Assembly (NCBI RefSeq): GCF_963668515.1 | Contig: NZ_OY764866.1 | Span: 434,001 to 498,000 of the forward strand | DNA: 64,000 bases | Source: an uncultured Ilyobacter sp. | GTDB taxonomy: Bacteria > Fusobacteriota > Fusobacteriia > Fusobacteriales > Fusobacteriaceae | Reading direction: 5' to 3' | Part shown: in pieces, positions 17,064 through 24,027 of the stretch | Layout: each line of letters starts with the position of its first letter | How positions within the stretch are numbered: position 1 is the stretch's first letter | The notes under the pieces: generated by a model | Told to the model about the DNA's origin: nothing | The model's input: the letters and a program-made list of their open reading frames with translations, nothing else | The model's database searches: none | Position numbers and translations under genes: made by a program

Positions 17064-17969
17064 GTGTTTGAAATTTTAAGTCTAAAAATAATGCCTATTG
17101 TACTTTTTTTGTTTATAGGATTTGTGTTGAAAAGGTTTAATTTTATAAAAAAAGAGGATGGGGAAGTACTTTTGAAGATAGTATTTTATATTATACTGCC
17201 AGCAGTTGTATTTCTTTCTATATCTCAGGTTGAAATATCGTTACAACTTTTATTTTATCCTCTTTCAGCAGTGATTATGCATTTGATAATGTATGCTCTT
17301 GGAAATTATCTATATAAATTCTTGAGATTGAATTCCTATGAAAAAAATATTTTTATAGGGTCTTTGATGATACTGAACATGAGTTTTATTTTTCCATTTT
17401 ATACAGCTTTTTATGGAGAAAAAGAGATATTTAGAATTTCACTTTTTGACATAGGGAATATACTGATGATGTCATCAATAGTATTTTATGTATTTACTTT
17501 TGAAAGTAACAATAACAAGAGTAAGTTTGTAAATCTTTTAAACATAGTCAAAACTCCCCTCATTGTATCTTTAATTGTTGGAATTATTTTTAATCTTTTT
17601 AATATTGATACACCAATATCCATAAAAATTACTTTAGAGCAAATCTCAAAACTTATGGGACCTTTAATTATGATAGCCCTCGGGATATGTTTTGAACCTG
17701 GACTTGAGAATGCGAGATTAGGTTGTATAATAATAGGGGTTAAACTTATATTTTGTCTGATAATAGGATCAGTTTTGAGTAAGATTCTAAGCTTTAACGG
17801 GATAGACAGGAATATTCTTTTTCTTGCAGGACTTGCCCCTATAGGGAATAATATCTTGACATTCACCCTGATTAGCGGAGGAGATATAAAATTAGCTACT
17901 AATTTGGTGTCCCTTTCCATTGTGGTAAGTCTTGTAACAGTACCATTTTTCATGTTGTTTTTTGCCTAA
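17064..17969 (+). CDS. AEC (auxin efflux carrier) family transporter
   Basis: The start is GTG at 17064 (AGGGGG upstream). The 301-residue protein is hydrophobic with about ten predicted helices in two halves: FVLKRFNFIKKEDGEVLLKI in the first, and MGPLIMIALGICFEPG and LAPIGNNILTFTLISGG in the second. These are hallmarks of the AEC/BASS-like fold; the last block is the crossover region. AEC members export or import organic anions such as malate. It directly follows the hexuronate operon and ends before a strong terminator, so it may move an intermediate or end product of that pathway. Another AEC gene lies at 47999. Confidence 0.85.
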   Translation: MFEILSLKIMPIVLFLFIGFVLKRFNFIKKEDGEVLLKIVFYIILPAVVFLSISQVEISLQLLFYPLSAVIMHLIMYALGNYLYKFLRLNSYEKNIFIGSLMILNMSFIFPFYTAFYGEKEIFRISLFDIGNILMMSSIVFYVFTFESNNNKSKFVNLLNIVKTPLIVSLIVGIIFNLFNIDTPISIKITLEQISKLMGPLIMIALGICFEPGLENARLGCIIIGVKLIFCLIIGSVLSKILSFNGIDRNILFLAGLAPIGNNILTFTLISGGDIKLATNLVSLSIVVSLVTVPFFMLFFA

Positions 17970-17970
17970 A

Positions 17971-18003
17971 AAATGTTGCCCGTTTGCGGGCAACATTTTA
18001 AAA
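17971..18003. terminator. Bidirectional terminator between AEC permease and GntR genes
   Basis: AAATGTTGCCCG and CGGGCAACATTT form a perfect stem with a TTTG loop. It is followed by T on the plus strand and preceded by A residues. It separates two converging genes. Confidence 0.85.
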
Positions 18004-18005
18004 CA

Positions 18006-18695
18006 TTATTTCTTAAAATAATCAGGATATTTTTTTGAAAAATAATCTAATTTTGGGACTATGTTGGTAAGGTGGGTCCCTAAAAGATAGTCAATACCGA
18101 CATCATCTTTATTTTCGATATGTTCAATAATACTCTGATGCTGCTTTATAACTTTATCTATGTTGGTCTGCTCTAAAACATCTAAATATCTCAGTCTATT
18201 ATAGTGGACATTCATGTTCTGTATGGATTCCCAGATTCTCTCTTTTTTACAACCCCGAAAAATTATTTCATGAAATCGATTATCGAGTTTAAAAAATTCT
18301 TTGAAATTAATATCAAATTCTGCTATAGCCTTTTGAAAATGTAATGTTTTTTTCAGTTCTATTAAATCTTCTTTTGGAAAATCTCTAATAGCTTCTAGAA
18401 GTACCTCTCTTTCGATTGTCTTTCTCATAAATATTCCTTCGTGGACTAGATCAAGGTCAATATGCGAAATGAAACTTCCCTTTTGTGGATAGACGTCTAT
18501 AAGACGCTCTTCAGATAATTTTATAAATGCCTCTCTGACTGGGGTTCTACTCACATTTAACAATTTTGATATCTCTATTTCGCTGACCCCCTCTCCAGGC
18601 TTAAGATTAAGCCTCATTATATTATCCAAAAGAACTCTGTACACGTAATTTCTGTTGCTCTCATTTGATTTTCGATCTAATAGTTTCAAAGTCAT
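18006..18695 (-). CDS. GntR-family regulator of the FadR/FCD subfamily (paralogue of the 7576 gene)
   Basis: The 229 residues align from end to end with the regulator at 7576-8262. Shared features are a helix-turn-helix with LKPGEGVSEIEISKLLNVSR, then TPVREAFIKLSEERL, SHIDLDLVHEGIFMR, a FCD metal-site KLDNRFHEIIFRGCKKERIW and the same C-terminal F-S-K-K-Y-P-x-Y-F. Such closeness implies a recent duplication. The pair brackets the rightward sugar-acid operon, so both probably respond to related acids and may share operators. No clear copy of the operator motif lies upstream of this gene. Confidence 0.88.
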   Translation of the reverse strand: MTLKLLDRKSNESNRNYVYRVLLDNIMRLNLKPGEGVSEIEISKLLNVSRTPVREAFIKLSEERLIDVYPQKGSFISHIDLDLVHEGIFMRKTIEREVLLEAIRDFPKEDLIELKKTLHFQKAIAEFDINFKEFFKLDNRFHEIIFRGCKKERIWESIQNMNVHYNRLRYLDVLEQTNIDKVIKQHQSIIEHIENKDDVGIDYLLGTHLTNIVPKLDYFSKKYPDYFKK

Positions 18696-18903
18696 ATTAA
18701 ATTTCCTTCCCTAAATAAAGTCCTATACTAAATCTTATTATTAATTCTCTTAAAATGCAATTTTATTTGTAAATTTACTTTGTTTTTACTTTTGATACTT
18801 ATAAATTTATATATGGTTATAGTAGATTTATGAGGAAATTAAATATGTTCCCGTTTAATTATGATAAAATATAATGAGAATATTTTAAAAGGGTTGATAT
18901 GCT

Positions 18904-20013
18904 ATGAAAGAAAAAATCATACTTCATTATGATATGGATGCATTTTATGCTTCAGTTGAGATGAGGGACAATCCTACTCTTAAGGGGAAACCTATGGTTG
19001 TAGGGGGAAGTATCATAACCACTGCAAGCTACGAGGCCCGAAAATTTGGGGTTAGGTCTGCTATGCCAGTGATGGAGGCGAGAAAACTCTGCCCCAACCT
19101 AATAGTGGTTCCAGTTTCCATGGGGAAATATTTGGAAGTGTCTAAAAAAATAAAAACCCTTGTTATGAGGCTAACGGAAAAAGTGGAGTTTATAGCTTCA
19201 GATGAGGGATATGTGGATATAACAGAGGTCATAAAAAAATATCCCTCAAAAGAATATTTTGCCAAGAGATTTCAAAGAGGAATATACAAAAATACAGGTC
19301 TTACCTGCTCTGTTGGAATAGGATACAACAAACTTTCTGCAAAAATTGCCAGTGATGTAAAAAAACCAGGAGGATACTGTATATTCAACAACAGCAGGGA
19401 TTTTATAGAATATATAGGTGAAAAAAATATAAAAATAATACCTGGGGTGGGTAAAAAATTTCAGGAGCTTCTTGCAGAGAAAAATATTTTTCTTGTTCGG
19501 GATGTTTATGATTTTTCTCTCTATGAACTGATCTCTTATTTCGGAAAGTCCAGGGGAGAGTTTCTTTACTGCTCTTCATTGGGAGAGGACAACAGGAAGG
19601 TGGACTACAAGAGAAAAATTCATTCAGTGGGAAATGAAAACACATTTAAATATCCTCTAGAGTCAGAGATTGAGATAAAGAGGGAGCTAGAAAGCATTTT
19701 CCATAAAACACATGAAAGATTATTGAATAAGGGGCTTTTGTGTAAAACTGTGACCTTAAAGATAAGGTTTGAAAACAGAAAAACCATCACCAGGTCTAAA
19801 ACTCTTGAAAATCTTGTGGATTCAAAGGAGGTATTGCTGAACACTTTAGAAAGCATCAATGAATCCGTGGATTACAGCATGAGGGTAAAACTTTTGGGAG
19901 TGTCCTTTGGAACCCTTACTCAAAAATCTGTAAGGCAACTTTCCTTTTTTGAAAGTAAGGTTTTCAGGAAAAAAAACAGCTTGGATCTTCTAAAAGAAAA
20001 AATAAAAAAATAG
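18904..20013 (+). CDS. dinB: DNA polymerase IV (Y-family translesion polymerase)
   Basis: The 369-residue protein replicates past DNA lesions. Catalytic motifs: YDMDAFYASVEM (metal-binding Asp, residues ~9-20), TASYEARKFGVRSAMP, and ASDEGYVDIT (second acidic pair, ~98-107). In the last, Gly replaces the usual Ala. The helix-hairpin-helix IIPGVGKKFQELL and the little-finger domain (~235-345) follow. It ends in a basic tail but lacks an obvious QxxLF-type beta-clamp motif. The sequence RQLSFFESKVF near the end is a reasonable clamp-binding candidate. It stands alone between the GntR gene and an aminopeptidase. Confidence 0.93.
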   Translation: MKEKIILHYDMDAFYASVEMRDNPTLKGKPMVVGGSIITTASYEARKFGVRSAMPVMEARKLCPNLIVVPVSMGKYLEVSKKIKTLVMRLTEKVEFIASDEGYVDITEVIKKYPSKEYFAKRFQRGIYKNTGLTCSVGIGYNKLSAKIASDVKKPGGYCIFNNSRDFIEYIGEKNIKIIPGVGKKFQELLAEKNIFLVRDVYDFSLYELISYFGKSRGEFLYCSSLGEDNRKVDYKRKIHSVGNENTFKYPLESEIEIKRELESIFHKTHERLLNKGLLCKTVTLKIRFENRKTITRSKTLENLVDSKEVLLNTLESINESVDYSMRVKLLGVSFGTLTQKSVRQLSFFESKVFRKKNSLDLLKEKIKK

Positions 20014-20050
20014 AAAAAAACAATTAGAAAAACAGTTGTTTTTTTTAAAA
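20014..20050 (+). terminator. Probable terminator after dinB
   Basis: AAAAACAA and TTGTTTTT form a weak A/T-rich stem with a stretch of eight T residues directly after the dinB stop. Confidence 0.5.
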
Positions 20051-20201
20051 GATTAAAGTAATATTAAAATATATAAAAAAAAATTTAATTAAAAATAACA
20101 AATTATATATATGTTATAGATGATAGATGTGCTTTTTATTTTAAAGGCGTAAAATGTAAAGCTATCTAAAAAAAACTTTAGAAAAAGCAGGGGGAGATTT
20201 T

Positions 20202-21491
20202 TTGAAAAAGCAGTTGGCAAGGGAGTTTATTGATTTTAGCTATAGAGGAAAGAGTGTATATCATGTTGTGAAAAGTATAGAGGAGCTTTGTGTTGAAAAA
20301 GGGTTCCAAAATCTAGAGCTTACCAATAAATGGGATATAATTCCAGGTGGAAAATATTATGTAAAACGAAATGATTCTACAATAATTGCTTTTTCTGTAG
20401 GGGAAGGGGAGAGATTTTTTAAAATTACAACCAACCACACAGATACTCCCGGATTTAAAATAAAACCTTCCCCTGTGTCAATATCGGAGAAAAACTACCT
20501 GAGGCTGAATACAGAGGTTTATGGAGGTCCAATACTGAATACCTGGATGGACAGACCCTTATCGATAGCTGGTCGGATAATGGTAAGGGGAAAGAATATA
20601 CTAGAACCTAAGTCGATTACAGTGGATATAGACAAACCTCTGCTGGTGATACCAAATCTTGCAATACACCAGAACCGAGATGTAAACGAGGGGGTAAAGC
20701 TTTCTAGACAAAAGGATATGCTTCCTCTAGCGGCGCTTATAAATGAAAAAATCAATAATGAAAACTTTGTTTTAGACATTTTGAGCAAAGAATATGAAAT
20801 AGAAAAAGATGATATATTAGACATGGAGCTTTTCCTCTATGAATACACCAAGGGTATGCTAACCGGTGTGAATGAAGAGTTTATATCCTGTGGAAAGATA
20901 GATAATCTGGCATCAACCTATGCAGGTGTGGCATCTATTCTAGAATGTGCTGACCATCGGGGCATAAATATAGTGGCATGTTTTGACAACGAAGAGGTAG
21001 GAAGCAGGACAAAGCAAGGGGCAGATTCTAACCTACTTCTTAATATAATGGAAAGAATAATTCTTTCTTTAGATAAGGGAGAGAGAGAAGAATTTTTTAG
21101 GGCCATGTACAAATCCTTCATGGTGTCTGTAGACGGAGCTCACGCAGTTCACCCTGCAAAGGGAGAAAAAACAGATATAACAAACAGACCAATGTTAAAT
21201 AAGGGAGTCGCAGTTAAAATAAGTGCTGCTCAGTCCTATACAACAGATGCTTTTTCAGGTGCAGTTGTAAAAAATATATTTGAAAGTAACAGGCTTCCTT
21301 ATCAGTACTTTGTAAATCATTCTGATGAAAGAGGGGGAAGTACTCTAGGACCAGTTTCTGCCGGTCATATTGATATAAACTCTGCCGACCTGGGTCTTCC
21401 TATGCTGGCTATGCACTCTATCAGAGAGATGTGCGGCGTAAATGATTTATATACTCTGAAGGAGTTTTTAAAAGGATTTTACTCCTTATAG
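20202..21491 (+). CDS. apeB: M18 family aspartyl aminopeptidase
   Basis: The start is TTG at 20202, behind AGGGGGAG. The 429-residue cytoplasmic metallopeptidase removes N-terminal residues, usually acidic ones, from peptides. Zinc-binding motifs of the family are visible: TTNHTDTPGFKIKPSP (first His-Asp, ~82-97), ACFDNEEVGSRTKQGADS (Asp-Asn-Glu-Glu catalytic pair, ~262-279), SVDGAHAVHPA and a terminal DLGLPMLAMHSIREMCG with a further His ligand. Length is normal. It sits alone, about 100 bases before a two-component pair. Confidence 0.9.
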   Translation: MKKQLAREFIDFSYRGKSVYHVVKSIEELCVEKGFQNLELTNKWDIIPGGKYYVKRNDSTIIAFSVGEGERFFKITTNHTDTPGFKIKPSPVSISEKNYLRLNTEVYGGPILNTWMDRPLSIAGRIMVRGKNILEPKSITVDIDKPLLVIPNLAIHQNRDVNEGVKLSRQKDMLPLAALINEKINNENFVLDILSKEYEIEKDDILDMELFLYEYTKGMLTGVNEEFISCGKIDNLASTYAGVASILECADHRGINIVACFDNEEVGSRTKQGADSNLLLNIMERIILSLDKGEREEFFRAMYKSFMVSVDGAHAVHPAKGEKTDITNRPMLNKGVAVKISAAQSYTTDAFSGAVVKNIFESNRLPYQYFVNHSDERGGSTLGPVSAGHIDINSADLGLPMLAMHSIREMCGVNDLYTLKEFLKGFYSL

Positions 21492-21597
21492 AGGAGTTTG
21501 AAATAAATTTATACATAAGTTTTTAAAAATAGGGGAATTTTTAAAAATCAAGTTAAAAAAGCAACAAAAATATTTTTACGGGGGAAGGGTGATTTTT

Positions 21598-22266
21598 ATG
21601 AAAATACTGGTTGTTGAGGATGAACAAAACATAATGACCTATCTTAAAAAAGGTCTGACTGAAGCTGGATATAAGGTTGACGTTGCAGGAAATGGTGAGG
21701 ATGCCATCTATCTAGCATCGATAAATAATTATGATCTCGTCATTCTAGATGTGATGATACCAAAGATAAATGGTCTAGAGGTCTGCAGAATCCTCAGAAG
21801 GGAAAAAAATCCAGCTTATATAATACTTTTATCTGCTAAAGATCAGGTTCAGGACAAGGTAGAGGGGCTAGATGCGGGGGCAGATGACTATTTGATAAAA
21901 CCATTTGTGTTTGCAGAACTTTTGGCAAGAATTAGAGCGGTACTTAGGAGAAACTCTGAGGATAAAGAGAATATAATTGAGGCCAAGGGTCTTACAGTGA
22001 ATCTTTTGAACAGAGAGGTAAAGAGAGGTGGGAAAGATATAGAACTTACCCTGAAGGAATTTTCCTTATTAGAATATTTTATTAGAAACAAGAATCTTGT
22101 GCTCACAAGAACTATGATAGCTGAAAAAGTATGGAATATAGATTTTCTAACTGATACCAACGTAGTAGATGTTTATATAAACCACCTTAGAAAGAAGATA
22201 GACAGGGATTTTGACGACAAGCTGATCTACACTGTGAGAGGAGTAGGATATATATTAAAAGCTTAA
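21598..22266 (+). CDS. OmpR-family response regulator
   Basis: ATG at 21598 is preferred over the GTG at 21589 because the GGGGGAAGGG site is then correctly spaced. The 222 residues contain a receiver domain (~1-118) with VVEDEQN, phospho-acceptor Asp in LVILDVMIPKINGLE, switch Ser in LLSAKDQ and Lys in YLIKPF. A winged-helix DNA-binding domain follows (~130-220), ending in TVRGVGYIL. The next gene is its sensor kinase, whose reading frame appears to begin inside the end of this gene. No target genes are evident. Confidence 0.92.
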   Translation: MKILVVEDEQNIMTYLKKGLTEAGYKVDVAGNGEDAIYLASINNYDLVILDVMIPKINGLEVCRILRREKNPAYIILLSAKDQVQDKVEGLDAGADDYLIKPFVFAELLARIRAVLRRNSEDKENIIEAKGLTVNLLNREVKRGGKDIELTLKEFSLLEYFIRNKNLVLTRTMIAEKVWNIDFLTDTNVVDVYINHLRKKIDRDFDDKLIYTVRGVGYILKA

Positions 22267-23684
22267 TTTTTAGTCTGAAAGAGATTGTCTGTTCTAAAGA
22301 TAAACTACGAGGAAGGATTTTTCTCATCAGTTCACTCATGGCAGTTGCAGCCATAGTGGTGATTTTACTGCTTTTTAACTATACAATACAGCTTTTGATT
22401 ATGAATGAAATAGATAAGGAGTTGGCTGTAGAAGTTAAAAATTTCAACTCTTTTTTGGAAAATAAAGAGTTTGATTCTCAGATAGAGGCGGGAGAGCTCA
22501 GAAAGGATCTTTCCTTTCTCGTGGTTGATAAAGATAATAACGGCATCTATATGGAATCCTTTAGTCTAGAAGACTCTGCACTTATAATAGAAAAAATTTC
22601 AGATGCTGAAAAAAAAGTTTTTGATGTGGTGATAGTGCCTAACAAGAGATATCACCTGATGATGTCTGAAATTCCTGAAAATACCCTCTTCCCCAATGGA
22701 AGCAGGCTTCTTGTGGTTAAGGATATATCCTATATATCCAACACCAGATATTTTTCCAGTTATATAATGGCAATTACAATGTTGGTTCTTATTGCCTTTT
22801 TTGTTGCAATGATAAATTTTACAATGGAGAAAATTTTCAATGCTCTGAGGGAGCTTGACGATTTTGGGGTGGCTCTCCAGGGAGAGAGGGTTCCAGATCT
22901 CTCTCTTAGGTTTAATAAAAGGTATGGAAATAACGAGATAGACACCCTGATAAACACTCTAAATCATTCAGTGGAAGCCATGGAAGATTCTTTTAAGAAG
23001 ATGGAGGAGTTTTCCTCTAATGTAAGCCATGAGCTTAAAACACCTATGACCTCCATGAAGAGTATGATCGAGATAGAACTTTCCAAAGATAGGACGAAGG
23101 AGGAATATCAGGAAACCCTCATAAGGGTCTTAGAAGAGATGGACTGGCTGATAGGGATAACGAGAGACCTTCTGACTCTTACCAAAAATCCTCAGGGGAT
23201 AAAAGCAACCTTTGAACCTTTAAACCTTTCTAAAGCAGGAGGGGAGATTTGTGAGATAATGGAGATAATTGCCATAGATGAAGAGATTGATCTCAAGTGG
23301 GACTTTTCTGCCATAGAGGATGAAGTGGTTATGGGGGACAGCAGCAGCATAAAACAGACGATAATGAACCTCATCAACAATGCTATAAAGTATAACAAGG
23401 AACAAGGTTCTATATGGGTATATGGAGAAAAAACAGAAGAGCTGGTCAAAATAGTAGTAGAAGATAGTGGAATGGGAATAAAAAAAGAGAATATTTCAAG
23501 ACTGACTGAGCGTTTTTTCAGAGAGGACAGTGTGAGAACAGTAAAAAAATCTGGTGTGGGGCTGGGCCTATCTCTAGTAAAGCATATACTACACCTTCAT
23601 GGAGGAGAACTTGAAATTTATAGTGAAGAAGGTATTGGAAGTATTTTTAAAATATCTCTTCCGAAATATAGCGAGGGCGGATAA
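22254..23684 (+). CDS. Sensor histidine kinase with no canonical start codon
   Basis: Partner of the preceding regulator. The first ATG in frame (22338) falls in the middle of the first membrane helix (FLISSLMAVAAIVVILLLFN). The frame is open back to a TGA near 22220 yet contains no ATG, GTG or TTG. ATT at 22254, ten bases after AGGAG, is the best candidate, so the start is tentative. Domains: helix 1, a ~110-residue extracytoplasmic loop, helix 2 (MAITMLVLIAFFVAMI), HAMP-like linker, HisKA with phospho-His in NVSHELKTPMTSM, and HATPase with NLINNAIKYN, DSGMGI and GVGLGLSLVKHI. The kinase core is complete. Confidence 0.85.
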   Translation: MKSLIFSLKEIVCSKDKLRGRIFLISSLMAVAAIVVILLLFNYTIQLLIMNEIDKELAVEVKNFNSFLENKEFDSQIEAGELRKDLSFLVVDKDNNGIYMESFSLEDSALIIEKISDAEKKVFDVVIVPNKRYHLMMSEIPENTLFPNGSRLLVVKDISYISNTRYFSSYIMAITMLVLIAFFVAMINFTMEKIFNALRELDDFGVALQGERVPDLSLRFNKRYGNNEIDTLINTLNHSVEAMEDSFKKMEEFSSNVSHELKTPMTSMKSMIEIELSKDRTKEEYQETLIRVLEEMDWLIGITRDLLTLTKNPQGIKATFEPLNLSKAGGEICEIMEIIAIDEEIDLKWDFSAIEDEVVMGDSSSIKQTIMNLINNAIKYNKEQGSIWVYGEKTEELVKIVVEDSGMGIKKENISRLTERFFREDSVRTVKKSGVGLGLSLVKHILHLHGGELEIYSEEGIGSIFKISLPKYSEGG

Positions 23685-23706
23685 TACCCCACGCTATTAT
23701 TTTTTT
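23666..23706 (+). terminator. Terminator overlapping the histidine kinase stop
   Basis: ATAGCG and CGCTAT arms with GGG/CCC pairing inside, followed by a run of seven T residues. The left arm lies within the last codons of the kinase gene. Confidence 0.65.
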
Positions 23707-23766
23707 GTAAAATTTATGCTACAATGATTTTATTTGAAACAAACAAAAAAATGGAGGTTTTAATAT

Positions 23767-23913
23767 ATGGATTTTTATGTGAGGATGCTTATAAAAGTTT
23801 TGGAAAAGTCTATGAGTGCGTGTGAATCTGAGGTTCTGAAAAAGCTGAAGTCAGGCTATGATCTTTCTGCAAAGGACAAGAAGGAATTGGAGTATCTCGT
23901 AGATAACCTTTAA
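23767..23913 (+). CDS. Small acidic/helical protein of 48 residues
   Basis: ATG at 23767 has a GGAGG site nine bases upstream and its own terminator-separated position. The 48 codons end at a TAA at 23911. The protein begins MDFYVRMLIKVLEKSMSACE and ends with LKSGYDLSAKDKKELEYLV plus DNL. It is a predicted two-helix, charge-balanced cytoplasmic peptide. I do not recognise a family. Good ribosome binding, amphipathic helices and normal codon use argue that it is a real gene. It lies about 110 bases before the acyl-ligase fusion gene. Confidence 0.6.
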   Translation: MDFYVRMLIKVLEKSMSACESEVLKKLKSGYDLSAKDKKELEYLVDNL

Positions 23914-24027
23914 AATATTTGATGTTAAATTTAGTATAAATTTCAGCCTTTAAAAAAGATAATTAATTTAAACTGCGTATTAAGATTTATGAAGAGATTT
24001 TAATTATAATGATTTTAGGAGGATTAT

